A stretch of DNA of 64,000 nt, from the NCBI GenBank assembly GCA_958296235.1, contig OY282457.1, forward strand, positions 1,054,501-1,118,500, given 5' to 3'. Every line of letters begins with the position of its first letter. The first letter of the stretch is position 1. Below are positions 16,504-24,394 of this stretch, one piece after another. The notes under the pieces were generated by a model. That model was not told the DNA's origin and searched no databases. It saw only the letters and a program-made list of their open reading frames with translations. Position numbers and translations under genes: made by a program. The DNA comes from an uncultured Candidatus Binatia bacterium. GTDB lineage: Bacteria > Desulfobacterota > Binatia > Bin18.

Positions 16504-18588
16504 TTAATGATGGCCTTCTTTCGCCTGCTGACTCTCTTGAATGATTTTTTCCGTTAAATGATGCGGCACTTCTTCGTAGTGCGAAAAACCAGCCTCAAAG
16601 GTGCCGCGCCCACTTGTCATAGACCGGAGATCAGGCGCATAGGTTAATATCTCTGCCATGGGAACGGACGCCTTGATGATCTGGTTATGGCCCTTGGCGT
16701 CGACACTCACGAGTCTGCCGCGGCGTCGATTGATATCTCCGCTGATATCCCCCATATACTCCTCTGGCACGGTGATATCGAGGTGCATAATGGGCTCCAG
16801 CAACACCGGCTTGGCCTTTTCCAGCGCGTTCTGGATGCCAATAGAACCGGCAATCTGAAACGCCATGTCCGAGGAGTCTACCTCGTGGTAGGAGCCGTCA
16901 TACAGCGCCACCTGGATATCTACTATGGGATAACCGGCCAGGAACCCTTTCCCCAAAGCGTCGACGACCCCTTTTTCCACGGACGGAATGTATTGACGCG
17001 GAATCGCCCCGCCTTTTATTTCGTTGCTGAATTCAAAGCCGTCACCACGGGCCAAGGGGCCGACCCGCAGCCAGGTATCGCCAAACTGGCCTCGCCCGCC
17101 CGATTGTTTCTTCAAACGTCCTTGGGCCTCGGTTCTGGCGGTGATGGTTTCACGATACGGAACCTTGGGCGCTTTCAGCTCCACGTCAACCCCGTATTTC
17201 CGTTTCAGTTTCTCGACTACGACTTCAATATGCAGCTGGCCGGCCCCGGAAATAAGGATTTCGTTGGACTGTTGGTCGCGGTCCACTCTCAGGGCCGGGT
17301 CTTCCTCATTGAGCCGGTCCAGGGAGGCCATAATTTTTTCCTCGTCGCCACGGGACTTGAGCTCCAGGGCAAACGCGATGGCTGGATTAAATTCGACCAG
17401 TGGAGGCAGGAGCGCCGGGGTTTTTTCGTCGCACAGCGTATCGCCGGTATGCGTCTCCTTGAGCTTGGCCACCCCGATGATATCGCCCGGCAACGCCGTG
17501 GCCACGGGTTCCTGTTTTTTACCTTTCAGGTGAAACAGCTGGCCCAGCCGTTCTTTGGCGTCACGGCTCGCATTATACACGACCGAGTCGCTCTCCACTT
17601 TTCCAGAAACCACATGGAGGAGCGCCAGTTTGCCGGCCTGCGAGTCAACCGTCTTGAACACGCGGGCGGTAAACGGCGCGGTCGGGTCAGGGCTGCGCTC
17701 AACTGATTCCTGGGTTTTCGGATTGGTACAGACCACGCTCGGACGAGAGTCTGGTGACGGCAGCAGATCAACCATTGCGTTCAACACCGGCTGGATGCCC
17801 AAAGTCTGGCTCCCGGAGAGGCACAGCACCGGGAAAATATGGGCGGCGGCCACCCCCGCGCTCAATCCCCGGGTAATGGCCTCCGCGCTCAACTCCTCAC
17901 CCTCAAGATAGCGCGTCAGGAGATCATCGTCTGTTTCTGCAACCGCCTCAATCAACCTTTCACGATAGTCATCCGCTTGCTCCTGGAGATCATCGGGAAT
18001 GGCCTCGGCCGTGACTTCGCCCTGCTCGCCTTGAAACATCAGGGCCTGCATGGACAGCAGGTCAACCACGCCCCGAAAGTCAGCCTGAACGCCAATCGGA
18101 AGGTGAATCGGGGTCAGGGTGGTCTCAAACGCACTGCTCAGGGCCTCGACAGCCGCGCCAAATTCCCCTTCCTCCCGATCCATCCGGGACAGACAGACCA
18201 TACGGGGCAGCTGCATGTCCTTAGCCCAGTTCCACAGCCGTTCAGTCTCGACCTTGAGATGGCCGGCTGGGCCGGCGACGAAGAGAGCGCCACTCATCGC
18301 CTCCATGGCATAGCGTGTGTCCGGTAAAAAGTTCGCATAGCCGGGCGGGTCAACTAAACAAATGTCGTGCTTCTTCCAGTGGAGCGTATGGAAGGCCGTA
18401 GAGAGGGTGGTTTTCCGCCGTATTTCCTCAGGCTCAAAGTCGAGCACCGAGCTTTCCTCCTCCACCCGTCCCTGACGGGTAGTCTCGCCCGCGGCGTATA
18501 AGAGCGCTTCCCCCAGGGTCGTCTTCCCAGCCCCGCCTTCAGCGAGTAGTCCAATGGTTCGGATGTGATGTATATCACCAGCAGCCAT
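16504..18588 (-). CDS. fusA2: elongation factor G-like GTPase
   Basis: The 694-residue protein has the five-domain layout of EF-G. The P-loop is AEGGAGKTT (G1), the switch II motif is DPPGYANF instead of DTPGH (G3), and G4 reads SRMDRE in place of NKMD. Domain IV and V segments (VEKLKRKYGVDVELKAPKVPYRET and the C-terminal MTSGRGTFEAGFSHYEEVP) are present. This pattern is shared with EF-G paralogues of unknown role rather than canonical FusA. The start at 18588 has AAGGAGGGACAT before the ATG. The altered G3 and G4 motifs could change nucleotide use; that is an inference. Confidence 0.85.
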   Translation of the reverse strand: MAAGDIHHIRTIGLLAEGGAGKTTLGEALLYAAGETTRQGRVEEESSVLDFEPEEIRRKTTLSTAFHTLHWKKHDICLVDPPGYANFLPDTRYAMEAMSGALFVAGPAGHLKVETERLWNWAKDMQLPRMVCLSRMDREEGEFGAAVEALSSAFETTLTPIHLPIGVQADFRGVVDLLSMQALMFQGEQGEVTAEAIPDDLQEQADDYRERLIEAVAETDDDLLTRYLEGEELSAEAITRGLSAGVAAAHIFPVLCLSGSQTLGIQPVLNAMVDLLPSPDSRPSVVCTNPKTQESVERSPDPTAPFTARVFKTVDSQAGKLALLHVVSGKVESDSVVYNASRDAKERLGQLFHLKGKKQEPVATALPGDIIGVAKLKETHTGDTLCDEKTPALLPPLVEFNPAIAFALELKSRGDEEKIMASLDRLNEEDPALRVDRDQQSNEILISGAGQLHIEVVVEKLKRKYGVDVELKAPKVPYRETITARTEAQGRLKKQSGGRGQFGDTWLRVGPLARGDGFEFSNEIKGGAIPRQYIPSVEKGVVDALGKGFLAGYPIVDIQVALYDGSYHEVDSSDMAFQIAGSIGIQNALEKAKPVLLEPIMHLDITVPEEYMGDISGDINRRRGRLVSVDAKGHNQIIKASVPMAEILTYAPDLRSMTSGRGTFEAGFSHYEEVPHHLTEKIIQESQQAKEGHH

Positions 18589-18668
18589 ATGTCCCTCCTT
18601 TATGCCAGCGTCGCCCAACCCGAGTAACGACGTTGAGTCGCAGTCGTCTTCATCATTGCGCGACGCTC

Positions 18669-19433
18669 TTAATGATTGCGTTCATACAGAATCCGCAGGC
18701 CCTCCAGGGTCACGAACTCATCGACCTCCTCAATGGTTCCTGATTCTGCCGCGATCAGCTGGGCAAATCCACCCGTGGCGATCACGCGCGCCTGCGCGCC
18801 ATTTTCGTGCTGAATACGCTCCACCATGCCATCGACCAGCGCCGTGTAGCCGTAATAGATACCGGATTGGATGGCGTTGACCGTATTGCGGCCAACGATC
18901 TTGGGCGGCTTCACCAGCTCCACCCGGTAGAGTTTGGCCGTTTTGTGGAAGAGGGCATCCAGGGAAATCCCCACACCGGGGACAATCGCCCCCCCCAGGT
19001 ATTCTCCGGCTTGCGTCACATAGTCAAAGGTTGTGGCGGTCCCGAAATCAACAATAATCGTGGCGGCCCGGTAGCGTTCATAGGCCGCCACCGCATTCAC
19101 GATCCGGTCGGCCCCAACCTCTCGGGGGTTATCGTACAGGATCGGCATCCCGGTCTTGATGCCGGGGCCGACGATGAGAGGCGTAAGCTGAAAATACGTC
19201 TGGGCGAGGTCTTCGAGCGTTTTCACCATAGCCGGCACAACGCTCGACACAATAATGCCCGCCACACAAGAGAGGCTGAGTCCACGGGCGGTAAACAGGC
19301 TTTGCAGCAGCACTCCGTACTCGTCTGCCGTTCGCTCCGCCTCAGTCACAAAGCGCCAGTGATAGGCGAGGTCTTGCCTCTCGTAGAGACCGGCGACGGT
19401 ATGCGTATTCCCCACATCAACGGCGAGTATCAT
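18669..19433 (-). CDS. coaX: type III pantothenate kinase
   Basis: CoaX phosphorylates pantothenate, the first step of CoA synthesis, and needs a monovalent cation. The 254-residue protein starts [17 protein letters not shown], the first phosphate-binding motif of the ASKHA fold. It also has [29 protein letters not shown] and [16 protein letters not shown], which together define type III enzymes. It lies 15 bases downstream of birA, completing a nadC-birA-coaX cofactor operon. coaE is found 35 kb away on the other strand. Confidence 0.95.
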   Translation of the reverse strand: MILAVDVGNTHTVAGLYERQDLAYHWRFVTEAERTADEYGVLLQSLFTARGLSLSCVAGIIVSSVVPAMVKTLEDLAQTYFQLTPLIVGPGIKTGMPILYDNPREVGADRIVNAVAAYERYRAATIIVDFGTATTFDYVTQAGEYLGGAIVPGVGISLDALFHKTAKLYRVELVKPPKIVGRNTVNAIQSGIYYGYTALVDGMVERIQHENGAQARVIATGGFAQLIAAESGTIEEVDEFVTLEGLRILYERNH

Positions 19434-19448
19434 GGCTGTCCATTTCGA

Positions 19449-20315
19449 TCAGTTCACGGTGTCCGTCTTGCGATAGCCGTCAACCACCGTCACCTCTCCG
19501 GCCAGAATACGACGGACCCGGTGGGGCTGCGTCCCCTGCCCTTCCGGGATGACGGTTTCAACCAGGAGCGCGCCGTCTTGGTCAAGGCCACGGGCGGTTC
19601 CTGAGATTACCCCTTCAGGCGCTGTCACCGTAATCGACTTTCCCAGCAGCTCAGACGCATAGCCCTCCCAGGCTGCCCCTATTGCCGGAAATCCTTTTTC
19701 CAGCCATAGCCTGTATAATTTCTCAAGATGGGTCAGCAGACTGACAGTGAACACAGCCCGGTCAACCGGCTCCCCACACAGCAGGAAGAGCGAAGAGGCC
19801 CTCTCCTGTAGCTCCTCGGGGAATGCAGCCAGCGGAGCATTGATATTGACTCCGATACCGACAACAACCGACCTGAGCCGCGGGCCGGTCGCCTGCATCT
19901 CAGTCAGGATACCGCACACCTTTTTTCCTGAGACCAGGACATCGTTGGGCCATTTTATGGAGGGCGCCAACGGCGTCTGCTGGACGATGGTTTCGGCTAC
20001 GGCCACAGCGGCCAGCAGGCTTAATGGCGGTACGGCTGAGGCAGGTTTTTGGGGGCGGAGAATAACCGACAGGTAGAGGTTCACGCCGGGCGGCGAAACC
20101 CAGCTCCGCCCCAACCGGCCCTTGCCGCCGGTCTGCGCATCAGCAATCACAACCGTTCCCTCGGCTGCGTCCTTGCCGGCCAGTCCGGCAGCCGCCGCAT
20201 TGGTGGAATCGATACTGTCAAAAAAGTGCAGCGGGCGACCGAGCAGGCGCGTCACCGGTTGGGACAACTGAGTCACGAGAGCCGTTTCAAAGCCGTGGTC
20301 AGCCAGGTCGTCCAT
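19449..20315 (-). CDS. birA: biotin--[acetyl-CoA-carboxylase] ligase
   Basis: This enzyme makes biotinyl-AMP and transfers biotin to the carboxyl carrier protein. The protein of about 288 residues has the GKGRLGRSWVSPPGVNLYLSV segment of the active site and KWPNDVLVSGKKVCGILTE, both diagnostic. The C-terminal domain follows from about residue 235. There is no N-terminal helix-turn-helix domain, so it is monofunctional and not a biotin operon repressor. The start at 20315 has GGAG eight bases upstream and falls just after the end of nadC; a start 11 codons further up would overlap nadC. Confidence 0.92.
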   Translation of the reverse strand: MDDLADHGFETALVTQLSQPVTRLLGRPLHFFDSIDSTNAAAAGLAGKDAAEGTVVIADAQTGGKGRLGRSWVSPPGVNLYLSVILRPQKPASAVPPLSLLAAVAVAETIVQQTPLAPSIKWPNDVLVSGKKVCGILTEMQATGPRLRSVVVGIGVNINAPLAAFPEELQERASSLFLLCGEPVDRAVFTVSLLTHLEKLYRLWLEKGFPAIGAAWEGYASELLGKSITVTAPEGVISGTARGLDQDGALLVETVIPEGQGTQPHRVRRILAGEVTVVDGYRKTDTVN

Positions 20316-20331
20316 AAGAGCGCTCCAGACC

Positions 20332-21186
20332 CTACCGCTCCGCCTCACAGGTCACAGACATACTCAGGTCCGCGGCCGGAGTTGAATGGGTCAGGACACC
20401 GACCGAGATAAAATCCACCCCGGTTTCCGCTACTTCCCGGACTCGCGCGAGCGATATATTGCCCGAGGCTTCAACCAGGGCCCGTCGCTGTATCAGTTGC
20501 ACGGCTTCGGCCATCTGGACGGTGGTCATATTGTCGAGCAGAATGATATCGGCGTGGGCGTTGAGGGCCTCTGCGACCTCCGCCAGAGTTGCGCACTCCA
20601 CTTCTATGCGCAGCCACGTTGACGCCTGACTCCGCGCCCGGCGGACCGCAGCGCCCACCCCGCCACACACGGCAATGTGATTGTCTTTAATCAACACCCC
20701 GTCGTCCAATCCGAGCCGGTGATTTCTTCCTCCGCCTTGGACAACCGCATATTTATCCAGCAGGCGCAGGCCGGGCAGCGTTTTTCGCGTATCAATAATG
20801 GCGCAGCGGGTTCCGGCCACGGCCTCAACAAATTTTCGCGTCAGGGTTGCCACCCCGGAGAGATGTTGCAAAAAATTAAGTAAGGTCCGTTCCGCGGTAA
20901 GCAGACCGGCGGCCTGTCCCCACACCTCGGCAACAACCGTCCCGACCGGAACCTGACGCCCCTCTTGGCCGAGCAAGCGCACCCCAGCCGTTTTATCCGT
21001 CTGCGCCAAAACCAGTGCAATGATTGGCAGCCCGGCCAGCACCAGGTCGGCCTTGGCCGTGATTTTTCCACGCGCCGCCTGATTGCTGGGAATAGTCGCC
21101 CGTGTGGTCGCATCGCCCCGACCAATGTCCTCTTCCAGCGCGAGACGAATCAGCCGGTCCACAGCCGGATGGTCAAACGGATACAT
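20332..21186 (-). CDS. nadC: nicotinate-nucleotide pyrophosphorylase (quinolinate phosphoribosyltransferase)
   Basis: NadC converts quinolinate and PRPP to nicotinate mononucleotide in de novo NAD synthesis. The 284-residue sequence has the family segments LALEEDIGRGDATTRA, LLNFLQHLSGVATLTRKFV, the TRKTLPGLRLLDKYAVVQGGGRNHR PRPP and substrate site, and IEVECATLAEVAEAL. It is the first gene of a nadC-birA-coaX run on the minus strand. On its upstream side begins the defence island, separated by 73 bases that hold no gene. Confidence 0.95.
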   Translation of the reverse strand: MYPFDHPAVDRLIRLALEEDIGRGDATTRATIPSNQAARGKITAKADLVLAGLPIIALVLAQTDKTAGVRLLGQEGRQVPVGTVVAEVWGQAAGLLTAERTLLNFLQHLSGVATLTRKFVEAVAGTRCAIIDTRKTLPGLRLLDKYAVVQGGGRNHRLGLDDGVLIKDNHIAVCGGVGAAVRRARSQASTWLRIEVECATLAEVAEALNAHADIILLDNMTTVQMAEAVQLIQRRALVEASGNISLARVREVAETGVDFISVGVLTHSTPAADLSMSVTCEAER

Positions 21187-21259
21187 GGCCTAGGAATGTA
21201 TACAGCCGGGGAGGCGGAAACAAGGTGAGACGGGCTGGAGGCTACGGGAGTGTGCCTCC

Positions 21260-22591
21260 TCAGTCATTAAGAAATTTCTCTAAGAGCTTCTTCATCATAA
21301 GCCGGATCATGTCGTTAAACGTCTTTTTGAGGCGCTCAAGGTCCCGGCCCGTATATTCTTGATCGTAGAGAGAATCCCTGTTTCTTGTGAGAGAGAAGTT
21401 CCAAACGGAACCATTCGAGTCGACATTATTTTGAATGGTAAAATAAAAATCGTTTCCCTCTTGTCCCTGAAATTCAAACAAATGGAATGAGAGACTAGTG
21501 GAAATAGAAAGCGCGATTTCCGGCCAGTCACTCTTCTCTTCTCGTAACCAAAAACCAGAAACTTCATTACCAGGCGTTGTCACAGAAGAACCGCTGCCCA
21601 AGGAATCAACACTACCGAACTGTTCGGAAAACTGTTCGACTTTCCCTTCGCAATAAAGAAACAGGGGATACAGCACCTCGTCCGCATACTCCTTCGCCCG
21701 GATTGTGTCGTCCGTGCTTTTTTGCAAAGAACGTTTGAAAAGCGCGATCTCTTTGTCAATATCCTCTGCGTCCTCAATATCCTCCCCACGGGCAGCCCTG
21801 AGATGGAGATTCAGGGAGTATTTGCAACACGCGGCGATATACGTAATGAACTCGGTCAGCTCTTCGTTCTGGTCAGCCCGTTCCAGTGTGTTGATATACT
21901 CGCCTCTCTCCTCTCTGGGTATAAGAGCCACGGTGTAGCCGTGCTTTATCAAAATCATATTCATCAGCAGCCGCGCCATGCGTCCGTTCCCATCGTCAAA
22001 GGGGTGAATGCGGACAAAGCGGTAGTGAAACGTGGCGGCCATGATAATGGGATGCTCGCCCTCATCTTCTTTTTTTCTGTACCAGTCTACCAGGTCGCTC
22101 ATTGCTGACTGCACCTGCTCCGGCGGCGTAAAATGATAGGTCTCGCCGGTAGAGGTTCGCACGTTGTTTGGCTGCGTTTTATAGTCTCCGATGGCAATGC
22201 GGTGCTTCCTACGCAGCCCATCCCGCGTTTCTGCATCGGTTTCATACGGCTCCTTCAGCAGCATGGTATGGAGATTGCGGATGAAGACCTGGTTGAACGC
22301 TTCGTTACTTTTTACTGCGTCTTCTATTGCCTTGACCGCCTCATCGTGCCCTTCGATGTCCACGTGATCGCGCAGAGGCTTCCCGTGGGCAGTCAGCCCG
22401 TGGAGGATCAGGCTTCTCGTTTCTCCCAGCGTCAGACTGTTTCCCTCTATGGCGTTGGAGTGATAGTTCCACTCAATTCTGAGCTTCTGTCCTATCCGCC
22501 CCGTGACATCGGGGGGCAACGGGCGCAATGCGTCCAACTCTTTTTTCAGGCGCTCGATTTCGTCAAGAATCGTTGGGTTTTTGCTCGCCAT
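21260..22591 (-). CDS. Fic-family protein (class II, N-terminal autoinhibitory helix)
   Basis: Fic proteins transfer AMP or other phosphate groups from nucleotides to target proteins. The core motif HPFDDGNGRMAR (about residue 197) matches HxFx(D/E)GNGRxxR with the catalytic His. The N-terminal region contains SNAIEGN (about residue 45), the S/T-x3-E-G/N inhibitory motif that blocks ATP binding by its Glu in class II. The C-terminal part (about residues 300-443) has no recognised domain and is rich in Ser, Asp and Phe. Its neighbours are defence and toxin-antitoxin genes. The ATG is preceded by GAGGTAAAA. Whether it acts as a toxin or a regulator is not known. Confidence 0.88.
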   Translation of the reverse strand: MASKNPTILDEIERLKKELDALRPLPPDVTGRIGQKLRIEWNYHSNAIEGNSLTLGETRSLILHGLTAHGKPLRDHVDIEGHDEAVKAIEDAVKSNEAFNQVFIRNLHTMLLKEPYETDAETRDGLRRKHRIAIGDYKTQPNNVRTSTGETYHFTPPEQVQSAMSDLVDWYRKKEDEGEHPIIMAATFHYRFVRIHPFDDGNGRMARLLMNMILIKHGYTVALIPREERGEYINTLERADQNEELTEFITYIAACCKYSLNLHLRAARGEDIEDAEDIDKEIALFKRSLQKSTDDTIRAKEYADEVLYPLFLYCEGKVEQFSEQFGSVDSLGSGSSVTTPGNEVSGFWLREEKSDWPEIALSISTSLSFHLFEFQGQEGNDFYFTIQNNVDSNGSVWNFSLTRNRDSLYDQEYTGRDLERLKKTFNDMIRLMMKKLLEKFLND

Positions 22592-22736
22592 TTTTACCTC
22601 CTCTCACGAACAGCCGCGTTCGGGATGGTTCAACGGCAGTCACCGGGCGGTTATGATAACAATATCGGCCTTTGATTCCAGCAGGCTCGCTGCCATGCGG
22701 GATTGGGAACACAGGAATCAACGCGAATGGTCAATG

Positions 22737-23489
22737 CTATCCACAATCAACAGCGGAGAGGTCTTCAACTCGGACCGGCACCACGCCAAGTTCAACAAGG
22801 TCCGCATTATCCGGCGAATCCAGGGCAAACACCGGCTTCCCTTCAGCAAGCGCTTCCCGGCATAATGTCTCGATTTTACCATCCTTTTCAGCGTGGGCGA
22901 TAAGAAGACGGTCGGCCAGAGTGGCGACATAGGCGTTACGCCTGGCGGCTATATTTGTGGTTGGACGGCGGATGTTAGCGTCGAAAAAAGACAGGAGCAG
23001 CAAGCGCCCTTCGTCCAGCGGTTTCTTCCAACTCTTTGGAATCCGCATGTTGCCAATTCCCCGCGCCGGACAGAGAACGACACGAGCCGAACCCCGCAGC
23101 ACCAATTCAAGAAACTCCTTTTCCATTGGCGACTGGAACCCGCCGATAAGCGTTACATCCGCATCTCGGAGCGCTCGCGCGAGGTCGTAGGTCTTGAGAA
23201 TCGCGTCACCGGGGGCGCGCACCGAGCAGAAGAAGCCGAGCAACGTTTTATCGAGTAGGCCGAGGTTGCCCTGTGCTGTGACGGTAGGCGGACGCCCGAT
23301 GTCAGAACACCGCCGTAGCACCACCGGATAGTCAGAAGCGCCGGACCTGAAAAGCCTTCGATTTTCAGGTCTCATAGCGTCCGGTACAGAGGAATCGAGC
23401 ACCACTCCCGGTGAGACCTCCTCGGACTCGACTATGGCGGAATCATCAAGACGAAGACGCCGGTAGAGCGCGTCGGCTTTCTTATCCAC
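22737..23489 (-). CDS. DprA/SLOG-like nucleotide-binding protein
   Basis: The 250-residue protein resembles the Rossmann fold of DprA/SMF. Segments such as ARALRDADVTLIGGF, RVVLCPARGIGNMRIP, ARRNAYVATLADRLLIAHA and REALAEGKPVFALDSP correspond to the family core. The helix-turn-helix and SAM regions of full DprA are absent. Such short SLOG proteins are thought to bind nucleotides and are frequent in bacterial conflict loci. The start is a GTG (23487-23489) with AAGGAG upstream, 12 bases after hicA, so a shared transcript is likely. Its role as DNA-processing or signalling protein is open. Confidence 0.72.
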   Translation of the reverse strand: MDKKADALYRRLRLDDSAIVESEEVSPGVVLDSSVPDAMRPENRRLFRSGASDYPVVLRRCSDIGRPPTVTAQGNLGLLDKTLLGFFCSVRAPGDAILKTYDLARALRDADVTLIGGFQSPMEKEFLELVLRGSARVVLCPARGIGNMRIPKSWKKPLDEGRLLLLSFFDANIRRPTTNIAARRNAYVATLADRLLIAHAEKDGKIETLCREALAEGKPVFALDSPDNADLVELGVVPVRVEDLSAVDCG

Positions 23490-23500
23490 CCGTAGTCTCC

Positions 23501-23725
23501 TTATTGTGCCTTGATGATCTCGTCAATTGTTAGTCCGATGTCTTTTGCGATTTGCCGCAACAGAATCGGTGAAATATCTCTTCCTTTGTGAAATGGAACG
23601 GTCGTGGCTCTTCCGTCTGCATGACGATACTGTCTATGGGAACCTCTTTGGCGGACTTCCCGGAACTGCAATGCCTCAAGCAATCGGACCAGTTCCCGAG
23701 GTTTGAGCACCGGCGCTTTGGACAT
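23501..23725 (-). CDS. hicA: HicA-family mRNA interferase toxin
   Basis: The 74-residue protein is a double-stranded-RNA-binding-fold HicA toxin. It contains the catalytic His in RQRGSHRQYRH and the following VPFHKGRDISPILLRQIAKDIGL segment, all typical. HicA cleaves mRNA unless bound by HicB. Its ATG overlaps the stop codon of hicB (TGATG in the minus-strand reading), so it is translated by coupling. Here hicB comes first, an order seen less often than hicA-hicB. Confidence 0.92.
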   Translation of the reverse strand: MSKAPVLKPRELVRLLEALQFREVRQRGSHRQYRHADGRATTVPFHKGRDISPILLRQIAKDIGLTIDEIIKAQ

Positions 23726-23931
23726 CAGGGTGTCACTATTTCCTGAATGCCGACAAACTCGGTATCAAAATGTGGGTCGCCATCCTCAAGGAGCATGGCG
23801 ATTACTTCTTTCAGGTTCCTGTTCAGCTCATCCAAGGTCTCACCCTGGGAATGAGCGCCGGCGAAACCGGGGACATAACCCACATAGAGGCCGGTATCCT
23901 TACAACGTTCCACGATAGCCGTACATTTCAT
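23725..23931 (-). CDS. hicB: HicB-family antitoxin
   Basis: The 68-residue protein has the partly degraded RNase H-like fold of HicB: YVGYVPGFAGAHSQGETLDELNRNLKEVIAMLLEDG. It neutralises HicA and, in longer relatives, autoregulates through a C-terminal DNA-binding domain. That domain is missing here, so autoregulation would need another protein. The stop overlaps the hicA start codon. Confidence 0.88.
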   Translation of the reverse strand: MKCTAIVERCKDTGLYVGYVPGFAGAHSQGETLDELNRNLKEVIAMLLEDGDPHFDTEFVGIQEIVTP

Positions 23932-23944
23932 TTTTTCTCACACC

Positions 23945-24334
23945 TCAATCATTCTCTTGGCCATTAGCCGGCGGTCCGGTCTTTGTGGGTTTTTCGTCGG
24001 AATCTTGGGCGGGCGGTCCGGTCTTCGTGGATTTTTCGTCGGAATCTTGGACTAATTGACCGGCAATAGCTATGAGACCACCGATACCAACACCCACGAG
24101 GGAGCTTAGTACTATTTCAACCGTTTTTGTGTCTCCACTGGAATTGTCTCCCAGCAATTCAATGAGTTGGTGGCCAAACACGAGCGTCAGGATCGCGACT
24201 AGAGTGGACAACCAGAGCAAGTTGATTCTTATCATCGTAAACTTTTCCGGTCTTTTCCACATCAAGAACCCAAAAACGCCAAAGAGGATTAAAAGCGCCA
24301 GTCCTATCGGCAAAAGATTCGCCAAATCAACCAT
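23945..24334 (-). CDS. small membrane protein with tandem-repeat tail
   Basis: The 129-residue protein has three hydrophobic spans (residues about 6-26, 38-55 and 76-95) and a polar C-terminal tail. The tail contains two copies of a 14-residue unit with core DSDEK-x-TKTGPPA. At the DNA level this is a 42-base direct repeat (23971-24051). It lies 14 bases upstream of hicB and downstream of the methyltransferase gene, on the same strand, so it may belong to the same operon. No homologue is recognised. In defence loci, small multi-span proteins are often effectors, but nothing here proves that. Confidence 0.6.
   Translation of the reverse strand: MVDLANLLPIGLALLILFGVFGFLMWKRPEKFTMIRINLLWLSTLVAILTLVFGHQLIELLGDNSSGDTKTVEIVLSSLVGVGIGGLIAIAGQLVQDSDEKSTKTGPPAQDSDEKPTKTGPPANGQEND
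23971..24051. repeat. 42-base direct repeat, two copies
   Basis: Two near-identical units start at 23971 and 24013 and are 42 bases apart. They encode the repeated DSDEK-x-TKTGPPA tail of the small membrane protein, and the period is a multiple of three. Copy number is likely to vary between strains. Confidence 0.8.
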
Positions 24335-24394
24335 TGTTACCCCCTCCGTCTGCGGTGTAGGCGGGAGACATAGCCTCTGCGTAAACAGTGCCTA

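Noticed and set aside
23971-24051. CRISPR-like repeat
   Set aside because: There are only two adjacent units without spacers, the unit length is a multiple of three, and it lies inside a gene.
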